Source of the DNA: CAG-390 sp045543615
GTDB lineage: Bacteria; Bacillota; Clostridia; Oscillospirales; CAG-272
DNA: 64,000 bases
Direction of reading: 5' to 3'
NCBI GenBank assembly: GCA_045543615.1
Contig: JAZPXL010000039.1
Location: 1 to 64,000, forward strand
A model generated the notes under the pieces. The model was not told where the DNA came from. It did no database searches and worked only from the letters and a program-made list of their open reading frames with translations. The position numbers and the translations under genes were made by a program. This document shows positions 16,022-24,972 of the stretch, piece after piece (position 1 is the stretch's first letter; each line of letters opens with the position of its first letter).

Positions 16022-17096
16022 GCTTAAATACGGAACCTCCCTGCTCTCACACCTGAGCCTTGCCTTTGGCCCTACGGGTGCTGAAGAGGAGGTCGCAGAA
16101 AGAATAAAAGAACAGCTTGATGGTACGGGCGCAAGCATCTCCACCGACAGAGCGGGTAACCTTTTTGCCGTCCTTAAGGGAAGTGGCGAGGGTTATGACG
16201 AGGGCAATCCAACAAAGGTGCTTCTCTCTGCACATATGGACGAAGTTGGCTTTATTATCAAGGACATAGACTCCGAGGGCTATATCCGCTTCGGATGCGT
16301 TGGTGGAATTGATCCAAGAGTGCTCTGTGGCAGACACGTTGTTTTCAGAGGACGGGAGGGCGATGTTTACGGCGTTATCGCATCAAAGGCTATTCACAAC
16401 CAGACAGCCGAGGAGAGACGCCTTGCAACAAAGGTTGACGCTATGTACATAGACATCGGAGCCGACTCGGGCGATGACGCAAAGAGCTGTCTTGCAAGAG
16501 GTGACTTTGGTACATTTGAGTCCGATTTTGTAATATTTGGTGAGAATGACTCGCACGCAAAGTGCAAGGCACTTGATGACAGACTTGGTTGTGCAGTAAT
16601 AATTGAAACCTTCCGTCGTATTAAGGAGAATGGTATAGCTCTTCCCTTTGACCTCATCGGTGCATTCACCGTCCGTGAGGAGATCGGTATTTCGGGCGCA
16701 GCGTTGGCGGCTCATCGCTTCACTCCCGACTACGCAGTTGTGCTTGAGACCACGGCTATTGCAGACCTGCCAAACGTTCCAAAGGCAAGCCGTGTCGCAA
16801 ACGTCGGCGAGGGTGGCGTTATCTCGCTTCTCGACCGTTCAACCATCTATGACAGAGAGCTTGTCGATGCCGCTATGGATATCGCAGCTAAAAACGGCAT
16901 AAAGGCACAGATCAAACGCTATGTTTCCGGTGGTAATGATGCTAATCACATTCACAAGGCGGCAGGTGGCTGCCGTTGCCTTGCAATATCTGCGGCAACA
17001 AGATATCTGCATTCAGCATCAAATGTTATAGCACTTTCTGATTATGTTGCTATCAAGGATCTTCTCTTCTCGATCCTTACCTCTTACTCATTTTGA
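16014..17096 (+). CDS. M42-family aminopeptidase, copy 2
   Basis: A 360-residue M42 metallopeptidase. Ligand motifs are LSAHMDEVG, KALDDRLGCA, FTVREEIGISGA, VVLETTAIAD and a C-terminal CLAISAATRYLHSASN. In the fourth motif a Glu (LET) stands where most members have Asp (AVDV). The family forms large tetrahedral aminopeptidase shells that degrade peptides in the cytoplasm. The gene begins inside the end of copy 1, so the two are translationally coupled. Confidence 0.9.
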   Translation: MTELKYGTSLLSHLSLAFGPTGAEEEVAERIKEQLDGTGASISTDRAGNLFAVLKGSGEGYDEGNPTKVLLSAHMDEVGFIIKDIDSEGYIRFGCVGGIDPRVLCGRHVVFRGREGDVYGVIASKAIHNQTAEERRLATKVDAMYIDIGADSGDDAKSCLARGDFGTFESDFVIFGENDSHAKCKALDDRLGCAVIIETFRRIKENGIALPFDLIGAFTVREEIGISGAALAAHRFTPDYAVVLETTAIADLPNVPKASRVANVGEGGVISLLDRSTIYDRELVDAAMDIAAKNGIKAQIKRYVSGGNDANHIHKAAGGCRCLAISAATRYLHSASNVIALSDYVAIKDLLFSILTSYSF

Positions 17097-17116
17097 TTTT
17101 TTCGGAGGATATAAAA

Positions 17117-18127
17117 ATGTATAGTCTTATTAAAAAGGTTGTTTGCTGTCACGGTGTTTCGGGCAGAGAAAAAAATGTTATGGCTCTTCTTGCAAAGGAA
17201 ATCGCACCCTTTGTTGACGAATATCAGATAGACCCCCTGGGAAGCCTCATCGCTCTCAAGCACGGCTCTCTTCCCGATGGCGAGAGAAAGAAAATTCTCT
17301 ATTGCGCACACGCTGACGAAATCGGCTTTATTACCACATTTATTGAGGATAACGGCTTTATCCGTATAGCTCCCATCGGTGGCATCAACTTTATCGCCGC
17401 AGCGTTTACAACCGTTGTGTTTGAAAACGGCACTCGTGGAGTTCTCGTTCCCGAGGGTGGCGTAAAGGGTGACGCTATCACCGCTGACCGTGTTGTTGTT
17501 GATATCGGCGCATCCTCTCGCAAGGAAGCAGAACGCCGTGTAAAGATCGGTGACTGCCTCGCTCTTGAACAGACACTTACAAAGCTCAACACAAATCGCT
17601 TTGTAGGCAGACCAATTGACGACCGTATCGGATGCGCTATGCTCATCGAGATCGCAAAGAAGCTTTCCGACAACTGCCCCCACGATATGTACTATGTATT
17701 CTCCGTTCAAGAGGAAGTCGGTCTTCGTGGCGCACGTCCTGCAGGATACAGAGTTGCTCCCGACATCGCTCTTGCATTTGACGTAACGGGAACAGGCGAC
17801 AGCGCAGGCGCAAAGCCTATGGCAGTTGCACTTGGTGACGGTGCCGCTATCAAGATCAAGGACGGAAGCGTTATTTGCGATGGTGGCATAGTTTCAAGGC
17901 TCCAGAGCATCGCAAAGGAAAAGAAGATTCCCTATCAGAACGAGATTCTTCTCTACGGTGGAACTGACACAAGCGTGCTTCAGGGCGCAGGTGTTGGATG
18001 TGCGGCAGGTGCGATCTCCATTCCGTCAAGATACATCCATTCGGGCGTTGAAATGGCAGATATGAGAGACGTTGAGGCATCCGTTCTTCTTGCTTATGAA
18101 TTTGCTCTTGCACCCTTTGAGGCTTGA
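17117..18127 (+). CDS. M42-family aminopeptidase, copy 3
   Basis: A 336-residue M42 metallopeptidase with canonical motifs: YCAHADEIGFI, PIDDRIGCAM, FSVQEEVGLRGA, AFDVTGTGD and ISIPSRYIHSGVE. Each expected His, Asp and Glu ligand is present. The ATG at 17117 has CGGAGGAT upstream; the frame opens slightly earlier. It ends two bases before murI. Three adjacent M42 genes between murD and murI suggest old tandem duplication with specialisation, perhaps on peptides from different sources. That link to wall turnover is inference. Confidence 0.92.
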   Translation: MYSLIKKVVCCHGVSGREKNVMALLAKEIAPFVDEYQIDPLGSLIALKHGSLPDGERKKILYCAHADEIGFITTFIEDNGFIRIAPIGGINFIAAAFTTVVFENGTRGVLVPEGGVKGDAITADRVVVDIGASSRKEAERRVKIGDCLALEQTLTKLNTNRFVGRPIDDRIGCAMLIEIAKKLSDNCPHDMYYVFSVQEEVGLRGARPAGYRVAPDIALAFDVTGTGDSAGAKPMAVALGDGAAIKIKDGSVICDGGIVSRLQSIAKEKKIPYQNEILLYGGTDTSVLQGAGVGCAAGAISIPSRYIHSGVEMADMRDVEASVLLAYEFALAPFEA

Positions 18128-18129
18128 GT

Positions 18130-18897
18130 ATGAGCGATAACAGACCTATTGGTGTGTTCGATTCGGGCGTGGGTGGCCTTTTGGCTCTGCGTGAGCTTAA
18201 GAGGATTATGCCGAACGAATCGTTCATCTACTATGGTGACAGAGCCAACGCACCCTATGGCAACAAGAGTCGCGAGGAGCTTATCACCATTACAAAAAAC
18301 ATAAGCGAGACTCTCATCTCGCTTGGCGCAAAGGCTATTCTTATAGCGTGCAATACAACAACGGCAACCTCCATCGAAATTCTTCGCCAAAGCTACCCTA
18401 GTCTGCCCTTTATCGGCATTGAGCCTGCAGTTGCGGCGGCACACGATGCCCACTGCCGACGTGTGCTTGTGCTTGCAACCGTACAGACCATAGCTTCGGA
18501 GCGGTTTGATGCTCTCCGTAAGAAATATACGGACGAGAATTGCTGTATCGTGGGAGTTCCCTGCCCTGAGCTTGCCTCAATGATTGAAGAGGGTGGGCTT
18601 ACACCTGAGCGTGCCGAGGAATATCTTCGTGGCATTTTCTCTCCCTATGCGGAGGATGGATTTGACGGCGTTGTGCTCGGTTGCACACACTACCCCTATG
18701 TCAAGGATCAGATCTGCTCTGCCGCAGGACATTTTGTGCAGATATTTGACGGAGCTGAAAAAATGGGGTACGAGGCGCAAGAAAAGCTCGCCCGTCTTGG
18801 AATGACGGCGTCAGCCGACAATGTTCCCACGCTCAAAATTATCTCGAGTGATGGCACACTCTTCCTTGACGAATTTTACTCAAAATACTGCAAATAA
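18130..18897 (+). CDS. murI: Glutamate racemase
   Basis: A 255-residue racemase that makes D-glutamate for peptidoglycan. Both catalytic Cys motifs are present: ACNTTTA near residue 74 and LGCTHYPY near residue 184. The start VFDSGVGGLLALRELKR and YYGDRANAPYG are also typical. The chosen ATG lies two bases past the stop of the M42 gene. With murD in the same run, two steps of D-Glu supply and use are co-located. Confidence 0.95.
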   Translation: MSDNRPIGVFDSGVGGLLALRELKRIMPNESFIYYGDRANAPYGNKSREELITITKNISETLISLGAKAILIACNTTTATSIEILRQSYPSLPFIGIEPAVAAAHDAHCRRVLVLATVQTIASERFDALRKKYTDENCCIVGVPCPELASMIEEGGLTPERAEEYLRGIFSPYAEDGFDGVVLGCTHYPYVKDQICSAAGHFVQIFDGAEKMGYEAQEKLARLGMTASADNVPTLKIISSDGTLFLDEFYSKYCK

Positions 18898-18914
18898 CAA
18901 AAGGAATTCTAAAA

Positions 18915-20171
18915 ATGAATTTTTCAGAAAAAACTCTGTCTCTGTGTGCAGAGGCAGAGGTAGCACTCAAGGATATATTTTCCGAGATAGACAACACCTC
19001 CTATCTTATGACCTGTCGCATTTTGGAGGCCTTCCGTGAGGAAAGAGTCAGCGACTCCTGCTTCGGCACTACAACGGGCTACGGATACGATGACAGAGGA
19101 CGAGAGGTGCTTGACCGTGTATGGAGTCACGTATTCGGAACGGAGTGCTCGCTTGTGCGCCACAATTTCGTAAACGGCACACACGCACTCTCGACAGCTC
19201 TTTTTGCTTGTCTCAGACCGGGTGACGTTCTTCTCTCAGTTGCAGGCAAGCCCTATGACACGCTTGACGAGGTTATCGGCATTTGGGGCGCAAACGGTGA
19301 CGGCTCACTTGCAGACTTCGGCGTAAGCTATGCACAGATCGAGCTTACTGCTGAGGGTGGTCTTGACACAGAGGCAATATGCGACTATGTAAGAGCCAAT
19401 GACAAAGTAAAGGTCGTCTTCATCCAACGCTCAAAGGGATACCTCAATCGCAGAACGCTTGACCCTGACGAGATAAGTGCCGTCACAGATGCAGTTCACG
19501 CTATCCGCGAAGGCGTTTATGTTGTAGTTGACAACTGCTACGGTGAGTTTACGCACGAAAAAGAGCCCCGGGCCGATCTGCTTGTCGGCTCGCTCATTAA
19601 AAATCCCGGTGGTGGTATGGCACTCACAGGTGGCTATATCACAGGAAGCGCAAGAGCCGTCGAGCTTGCCTCATACCGTCTGACAACCGTTGGAACGGGT
19701 GGCGAGGTCGGAGCTACGCTTGGACAGAACAGAAATATGTTTATGGGCCTTTTCTATGCTCCTCACACTACGGCGGCGGCTCTCAAAACTGCTCATCTTG
19801 CAGCATACATTTTTGAGAGAATGGGCTTTGACACATACCCTGTGTGGAGCGAGAAACGCTCTGACATCATCCAGACCGTAATAACACACGATCCCGAGGT
19901 GCTCTGCGCATTCTGCCGTGGCATTCAGGCAGGCTCTCCCGTTGACTCATTCGTAACTCCTGAGCCGTGGGATATGCCGGGCTACAATGATCCCGTCATT
20001 ATGGCAGCAGGCGCATTCACACAAGGCTCATCGGTCGAGCTTTCGGCAGACGGCCCTGTGCGTCCTCCCTACACCGTTTATTTCCAGGGTGGACTTACTT
20101 ATGAAAGTGGTAAGATAGGAATTCTTACAGCGGCAGATGCCGTTGCAAATTATATAAAGAATCGAGAATAA
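18915..20171 (+). CDS. Methionine gamma-lyase-like PLP enzyme (aluminium-resistance family)
   Basis: A 418-residue protein of the YnbB/methionine gamma-lyase-like group of fold-type I PLP enzymes, often annotated as aluminium resistance protein. Typical stretches are FGTTTGYGYDDRGRE, FVNGTHALSTALFACLRPGD, VVDNCYGEFTHEKEP and DLLVGSLIKNPGGGMALTGGYI, in which the Lys near residue 227 should hold PLP. C-S lyase activity on methionine or related thiols is inferred from the family and not proven. It is in the murI run; the next gene starts three bases later. Confidence 0.88.
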   Translation: MNFSEKTLSLCAEAEVALKDIFSEIDNTSYLMTCRILEAFREERVSDSCFGTTTGYGYDDRGREVLDRVWSHVFGTECSLVRHNFVNGTHALSTALFACLRPGDVLLSVAGKPYDTLDEVIGIWGANGDGSLADFGVSYAQIELTAEGGLDTEAICDYVRANDKVKVVFIQRSKGYLNRRTLDPDEISAVTDAVHAIREGVYVVVDNCYGEFTHEKEPRADLLVGSLIKNPGGGMALTGGYITGSARAVELASYRLTTVGTGGEVGATLGQNRNMFMGLFYAPHTTAAALKTAHLAAYIFERMGFDTYPVWSEKRSDIIQTVITHDPEVLCAFCRGIQAGSPVDSFVTPEPWDMPGYNDPVIMAAGAFTQGSSVELSADGPVRPPYTVYFQGGLTYESGKIGILTAADAVANYIKNRE

Positions 20172-20174
20172 AAA

Positions 20175-20852
20175 ATGAAAAAAAGATTTGTTGCAATACT
20201 CTCTCTCATAGCAGCTCTGACACTCATTTTTGTCGGATGCTCGGACGATTCAGCACCCGAGGGCTTCAAAAACGTTGCAAATGAAAATGACGCCTTCTTC
20301 CTCTATGTACCTACTACCTGGGTCTCCAATACGGCAGGTGGTACGGCCTCGGCTTACTATTCATCAAGCGACACCTCAAATGTTTCTATGACCTGTATGC
20401 TTATGTCAAGCGAGCTTATGTCTCTTGATGATTACTCCACAAAGTCCGTCGAGTCACTCTCGGCAGTTCTCCCGAATTTCACTCTCGTAGAAAAGACCGA
20501 AATTTCGAGTGAGAGCACGACTGCCACCGACAGCACCACCTCTTCCCCCGATGGTACAGCTTCACCTGCAAGCGAGAGTGAGAGCACCACCACGGCTGAT
20601 GAGACAACATCTGCTCCGAGCGATGACACAAGCGCAGAAGAAACAATAAAAACTACCGAAAAGCTTGGTGGCTACGATGCAATCCGCTTTGAGTACACAG
20701 CTACTCTTGAGGGCAAAACATATCACTACCTTCAGGTCGTTGCAGTAAAGAGCGATATGTTCTATCTTCTCACATACACAGCACTTGAAGAGAATTTTGC
20801 TAACCATCTCCCCGAGGTTAACGCAATTATAGGTTACGTTACATTCAAATAA
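20175..20852 (+). CDS. PsbP-like lipoprotein with Ser/Thr linker
   Basis: A 225-residue predicted lipoprotein (lipobox IFVGC, Cys near residue 22). Two halves, FFLYVPTTWVSN...VSMTCMLM and GGYDAIRFEYTATLEGKTYHYLQVVAVKSDMFYLLTYTALEENF, resemble the PsbP/DUF1795 fold. They are split by an insert of about 60 residues (roughly 100-160) made almost entirely of Ser, Thr, Glu, Asp and Ala. The family match is moderate. Such an insert could be a flexible spacer exposed on the surface. Function unknown. Confidence 0.75.
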   Translation: MKKRFVAILSLIAALTLIFVGCSDDSAPEGFKNVANENDAFFLYVPTTWVSNTAGGTASAYYSSSDTSNVSMTCMLMSSELMSLDDYSTKSVESLSAVLPNFTLVEKTEISSESTTATDSTTSSPDGTASPASESESTTTADETTSAPSDDTSAEETIKTTEKLGGYDAIRFEYTATLEGKTYHYLQVVAVKSDMFYLLTYTALEENFANHLPEVNAIIGYVTFK

Positions 20853-20867
20853 TCACAGATACCGAAA

Positions 20868-22016
20868 ATGATTTATCTTGACAACAGCGCAACCACAGCC
20901 CTTGCTCCCGAGGTTCTTTCAGAGATGAGTCGAATCTGGTCATCTCCCGGCAACCCCTCCTCGCTTCACTCAGCAGGGCAGAATGCTCGCCGTGAGCTTG
21001 AGCGTGCAAAAAGCTCAATTCTCTCCTCGGCCTCACTCTCTCCCTCAGCCTTCCTGCCTGTATTCACAGGCTCGGGAAGCGAAGCGAACAACCTCGCCAT
21101 ACGTGGATGCGCAAATGCTAAAACACATTTCGAATCAAAAAGAATACTCATCTCGGACAGCGAGCATCCCTCGCTTACACGAGCGGCAGAGTCACTCACT
21201 TCTTGTGGCTTTGAGGTAGTAAAAATCCCCACACGGGGTGGAGCACTCGACCTTGAGGTGCTCGAGCTTGAGGCAAGGCGAGGCGTTTTCCTCTTCTCCT
21301 CAATGCTTGTCAACAACGAAACGGGTGCGATTTATGATATTAAATCAGCCGCAGAGCTGATTAAATCCATCTCCCCTCTTGCCATAGTCCATTGTGACGC
21401 AACACAGGGCTTTATGCGAATCCCTCTCCCGAAGACCCCGTCCGTCGATTTGATTACTGCCAGCGCACACAAAATCCACGGTCCTGCAGGCGTTGGCGTG
21501 CTGTTCGTTCGCCGTGAGCTTATCAAACGCCACGCAATCTCGCCCATAATCCTCGGTGGCTCACAGGAGGAAGGAATGAGGGCGGGAACCGAAAACCTTG
21601 CGGGAATTGTGGGCTTTGCAAAGGCGGCAGAACTGCTGTCCTCTCACTTTGAGGAAAATTTCACGCACCTTTGCTCACTCTCAGAGTATGCCGTAGAGCG
21701 AGTCATCGCCGCCGGCGCACGTGTCAATATGCCCACATCAAAAGCTCCACATATTCTCTCCGTCACGCTTCCAAGAATAAAAAGCCAGACTATGCTCAAT
21801 CTGCTCTCAGCAGGTGGAGTCTGCGTCTCATCGGGCTCTGCCTGCTCGTCGAGAAGCAGAAATGTCAGCCCCTCACTCCGTGCGTTTGGTCTTACGGATA
21901 TGGAAGCTGACTCAACAATTCGTATAAGCTTTTCGGTAAACAACCAAAAGAGCGATATTGATGCTCTCGGGGAGCTGCTTGCAGGTGGTATTGCAAGACT
22001 TGTAAAGATTAAATAG
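20868..22016 (+). CDS. Cysteine desulfurase (NifS/IscS-like)
   Basis: A 382-residue class V aminotransferase-fold enzyme that removes sulfur from cysteine. It opens with MIYLDNSATTALAPEVL, has GSGSEANNLAI, NNETGAIYDI, and the PLP Lys in SAHKIHGPAGVGVLFVR near residue 202. The persulfide Cys sits in SSGSACSSRS near residue 325. It is not next to iscU or a tRNA thiolase in this window, so whether it serves Fe-S clusters or tRNA thiolation is open. The ribosome binding site is poor, suggesting coupling to the lipoprotein 15 bases upstream. Confidence 0.9.
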   Translation: MIYLDNSATTALAPEVLSEMSRIWSSPGNPSSLHSAGQNARRELERAKSSILSSASLSPSAFLPVFTGSGSEANNLAIRGCANAKTHFESKRILISDSEHPSLTRAAESLTSCGFEVVKIPTRGGALDLEVLELEARRGVFLFSSMLVNNETGAIYDIKSAAELIKSISPLAIVHCDATQGFMRIPLPKTPSVDLITASAHKIHGPAGVGVLFVRRELIKRHAISPIILGGSQEEGMRAGTENLAGIVGFAKAAELLSSHFEENFTHLCSLSEYAVERVIAAGARVNMPTSKAPHILSVTLPRIKSQTMLNLLSAGGVCVSSGSACSSRSRNVSPSLRAFGLTDMEADSTIRISFSVNNQKSDIDALGELLAGGIARLVKIK

Positions 22017-22054
22017 TATATTTAAGCAATACAGATACAAGAAAGGAAAAAGCT

Positions 22055-22444
22055 ATGATAAACGGAATTCATCATATAGCACTCAAGGCGTGCGGCATCG
22101 AGAACTTTGACGAGCTTGTGCGCTTTTACACAGAGATACTTGACCTTAAGATAGTTCGCAGTTGGGGCGAGGGCGAGGGCATCGGTATGATGCTTGACAC
22201 AGGTAGTGGCATTCTCGAAATATTTGCGTCAGCCAAAGACTGTCCCGGTGAGGGCTCTCTCAGACATCTTGCGTTTGCTGTCGACAGCGTTGACGAGTGT
22301 ATCGCCGCAGTCAGAGAGGCAGGATATAAGATCACAATCGAACCCAAGGACATTGTCATCGCAAGCAATCCTCCCTACCCTGCAAGAATAGGCTTCTGCA
22401 TAGGCCCTGTCGGTGAGACCGTCGAGTTTTTCGAGGTTAAATAA
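22055..22444 (+). CDS. VOC-superfamily (glyoxalase-like) protein
   Basis: A 129-residue VOC metalloprotein. It starts INGIHHIALKACG with a likely His ligand, has FYTEILDLKIVRSWG, SGILEIFA and LRHLAFAVDSVDE, and ends FCIGPVGETVEFFEV with a likely Glu ligand. The two beta-alpha-beta-beta-beta modules fit this length. Substrate unknown. AGGAAA lies upstream. It is the last gene of the run before a strong bidirectional terminator. Confidence 0.88.
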   Translation: MINGIHHIALKACGIENFDELVRFYTEILDLKIVRSWGEGEGIGMMLDTGSGILEIFASAKDCPGEGSLRHLAFAVDSVDECIAAVREAGYKITIEPKDIVIASNPPYPARIGFCIGPVGETVEFFEVK

Positions 22445-22451
22445 AGCATAA

Positions 22452-22480
22452 AAAAACCGTTGCATAGCGCAACGGTTTTT
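22452..22480. terminator. Bidirectional terminator between convergent genes
   Basis: A 12-bp stem, AAAAACCGTTGC (22452-22463) with 22469-22480, five-base loop. A-rich left and T-rich right arms let it act on both strands: after the VOC gene and after the minus-strand small membrane protein. Confidence 0.9.
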
Positions 22481-22491
22481 TCTGTTTTTGC

Positions 22492-22728
22492 TTACTCAGC
22501 GTCAGCGATCTCATCAAGCTCTTCGATCTCGATCTCGTCACCGAAATCATCATCGAGGCAGTAATCGTCGCAGTCGCAGCAATCGCAAATTTCGTCATTC
22601 TTGCGGCACTTTGCGTAGAGAGCGTAAATAATAGCTCCAACGGCAGCAATACCGGCAATAATACCAAGAGTAATGCCTACTATTTTCCAATAGTTGGGCT
22701 TCTCAACTTTTTTCTGAAAAAGACTCAT
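22492..22728 (-). CDS. Small membrane protein with Cys/Asp-rich tail
   Basis: A 78-residue protein. Residues 14-38 form one transmembrane helix rich in Ile, Gly and Ala. The rest is a soluble tail with six Cys (C41, C48, C50, C51, C53, C57) among many Asp and Glu residues, ending in an acidic stretch. AGGAGG-like sequence precedes the ATG. I do not recognise the family. The tail could bind metal or an Fe-S cluster, but that is inference. It has its own promoter at 22763-22790 and shares the terminator at 22452. Confidence 0.75.
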   Translation of the reverse strand: MSLFQKKVEKPNYWKIVGITLGIIAGIAAVGAIIYALYAKCRKNDEICDCCDCDDYCLDDDFGDEIEIEELDEIADAE

Positions 22729-22762
22729 TTTAATTTCCTCCGTTTAAAATTTTTACATCTAT

Positions 22763-22790
22763 AGTATATCATAATTTTTGAGAAAAGCAA
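22763..22790 (-). promoter_or_regulatory. Promoter of the small Cys-tailed protein gene
   Basis: On the minus strand, TTGCTT (22790-22785) and TATACT (22768-22763) with a 16-base spacer, 35 bases upstream of the ATG. Confidence 0.5.
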
Positions 22791-22933
22791 CACTTTTTTT
22801 GAGAAAATACAAAAAAATTTTTGGATACTCAAGTTTTAATTGGTATATTATATATCTTTTTTAAAAAAACTATTTATTTTTCCTTAAAAATGTGCTACAA
22901 TTGATACGTTAATCACATTTTGGGAGGGAGCTT

Positions 22934-23752
22934 ATGACATACAAACAGGCCGTACTCGCACTGCGAGAGGTCGGTATAGAGGATGCCGAAACCGAAGCCG
23001 CAATACTCTTCGAGCATTACACCTCAATACCACCCCATTCCCTGCCCTACCGAACAGATGAGGATGTCATAAGCGATAAGCTTGACGGTGCGCTTATGCG
23101 CCGTCTTGCCCGTGAGCCACTTCAGTATATCATAGGCAAATCTACGTTTTACGGACTTGAGTTTGCCCTGAACGCTGACTGCCTCTGCCCTCGCCCCGAC
23201 ACAGAGCTTATAGTCGAGCTTGCAGTAAAGCATCTGCCACCAAACGCCGTGTTCTGCGACATCGGCACAGGTAGTGGTGCTATTGCAGTATCGGTGCTGT
23301 CTGTGCGAGCTGACACAAAAGCATACGCACTTGATATAAGCCCCGAGGCTCTCTGTGTGGCAACAGAAAACGCAAAAAGCAACGGTGTGGGTGAGCGTTT
23401 CGTCCCAGTTTTAGCAGATATTCTCGCCCCCTCTCTCCCACCATCTCTCAGCTCGCTCGATGCGATAATTTCAAACCCACCGTATATTCCCTCATCAGAG
23501 ATCTCATCTCTTTCTCCGGAGGTAAGACAAGAGCCGCTTCGTGCGCTTGACGGTGGAGAGGACGGACTTGTGTTCTACCGTGAGATCACACGCAAGGCCG
23601 AGCATATAATTAAAAATGACGGCTTTATTCTCTATGAGCTTGGAATTGGAGAGCACATCCCCGTCTCTCGCCTTGCCTCTGCGCTTGGATACAAGCACGA
23701 GATCTTCAAGGATCTGTCGGGCGTGGAGCGTGCAATACTCCTGCGAAAATAA
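22934..23752 (+). CDS. prmC: Release factor glutamine methyltransferase
   Basis: A 272-residue HemK/PrmC enzyme that methylates the GGQ glutamine of peptide release factors. The N-terminal helical domain includes REPLQYIIGKSTFYGLEF. The SAM-binding motif is CDIGTGSGAIAVS near residue 109 and the catalytic SNPPYIPSSE near residue 181. LYELGIGE and the C-terminal KDLSGVERAIL are typical. GGGAGG precedes the start, and TACAAT at 22896-22901 with an upstream TG is a possible extended -10. prfA is not adjacent. Confidence 0.94.
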   Translation: MTYKQAVLALREVGIEDAETEAAILFEHYTSIPPHSLPYRTDEDVISDKLDGALMRRLAREPLQYIIGKSTFYGLEFALNADCLCPRPDTELIVELAVKHLPPNAVFCDIGTGSGAIAVSVLSVRADTKAYALDISPEALCVATENAKSNGVGERFVPVLADILAPSLPPSLSSLDAIISNPPYIPSSEISSLSPEVRQEPLRALDGGEDGLVFYREITRKAEHIIKNDGFILYELGIGEHIPVSRLASALGYKHEIFKDLSGVERAILLRK

Positions 23753-23806
23753 CGCCATCAACTAATTCACTTTCATCAAAGACTTTAATCGAAAGGCAAA
23801 ATAAAT

Positions 23807-24847
23807 ATGAAAATTGTTGTTCTTGCCGGGGGACTCAGCCCCGAAAGAGACGTTTCTCTCACATCAGGCTCACTCATAGCCTCATCACTCTCAAGAAGTG
23901 GTCACGAGGTTCTCCTTCTCGACCTCTATCTCGGGCTCGACGAAACGCCCGATGATATAACCTCTCTTTTTGAGAAAGGGAAAAGCTACACATACCGTGT
24001 TGAATCAACAGAACCCGATCTTGACGCTCTCGTAGCAAGTGTAGGTGGCAGAAAAGCACCCATAGGCCCGGGCGTTCTCGATGCTTGTAAGGCAGCGGAT
24101 GTTGTTTTCCTCGCACTTCACGGTGCAATTGGTGAAAACGGTCAGCTTCAGGCAACTCTCGACTGCCACGGCATCAGCTCTTATACAGGAACGGGATATA
24201 TTGGCGCACTGCTCTCGATGGATAAGGACATCTCAAAGAGACTTATGGTCGAGGCAAATGTTCCGACTCCCGAATGGGAATACATCGACACAAAACGAGA
24301 GGATGCAGAGTCAGTTGCCGCAAGAGTCGGCCTTCCCTGCGTTATCAAGCCTGTATCCTGTGGCTCGTCTGTCGGAGTTTCAATAGTTAACACCGCCTCA
24401 GAGCTTGCCGATGCAATTAAAGCAGGTGCAAAATATGAGCGTTACCTGCTCGCAGAAAAGCTCATAAAGGGACGTGAGCTGACAATAGCAATACTTGACG
24501 GAAAGGCATTGCCCCCTGTCGAGATCATCCCGAAATGTGGATTTTATGATTACAAAAACAAATACCAAAGTGGACTTACAGAGGAGATATGCCCGGCGCA
24601 TCTAACAGACGAGCAGAACGCAAAGCTTGCAGAATATGCAGTTGCCGCATTCAAAGCTCTGAGAATGGAGATGTACGGCAGAGCAGATTTTATGCTCGCT
24701 GAGGACGGACAGTTCTATTGCCTTGAGGTGAACGCTCTTCCGGGTATGACCCCCACCTCGCTTCTGCCCCAGGAGGCTGCGGCTGACGGAATCGACTATG
24801 ACGCTCTGTGCGAAAAGCTCGCGCTTATGGCGTACGCCAAAAAGTAA
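23807..24847 (+). CDS. ddl: D-alanine--D-alanine ligase
   Basis: A 346-residue ATP-grasp ligase that makes the D-Ala-D-Ala end of peptidoglycan precursors. The N-terminus shows VVLAGGLSPERDVSLTSG. ALHGAIGENGQLQATLD is the family's first signature, then CVIKPVSCGSSVGVSIV (ATP binding), LIKGRELTIAILDG, and FYCLEVNALPGMTPTSLLPQEA at the C-terminus with the metal-binding Glu and Asn. The Tyr that marks D-Ala rather than D-Lac specificity may be the one in GTGYIGALLSMDK, which I cannot assign with certainty. Confidence 0.94.
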   Translation: MKIVVLAGGLSPERDVSLTSGSLIASSLSRSGHEVLLLDLYLGLDETPDDITSLFEKGKSYTYRVESTEPDLDALVASVGGRKAPIGPGVLDACKAADVVFLALHGAIGENGQLQATLDCHGISSYTGTGYIGALLSMDKDISKRLMVEANVPTPEWEYIDTKREDAESVAARVGLPCVIKPVSCGSSVGVSIVNTASELADAIKAGAKYERYLLAEKLIKGRELTIAILDGKALPPVEIIPKCGFYDYKNKYQSGLTEEICPAHLTDEQNAKLAEYAVAAFKALRMEMYGRADFMLAEDGQFYCLEVNALPGMTPTSLLPQEAAADGIDYDALCEKLALMAYAKK

Positions 24848-24899
24848 GCTGCAAAACGCAAAAAAATTCCAAAAGAGCGCATTTTTTTGGGTTTTCCTA

Positions 24900-24928
24900 T
24901 TGCAATTTGATAAAAAATCTCTTATAAT
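24900..24928 (+). promoter_or_regulatory. Sigma-A-type promoter of guaA
   Basis: TTGCAA at 24900-24905 and TATAAT at 24923-24928 with a 17-base spacer, 44 bases before the ATG. Confidence 0.7.
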
Positions 24929-24972
24929 ATATTATTATTTTTAATACCAAAGCTTCGCATCGGAGGTGCAAA

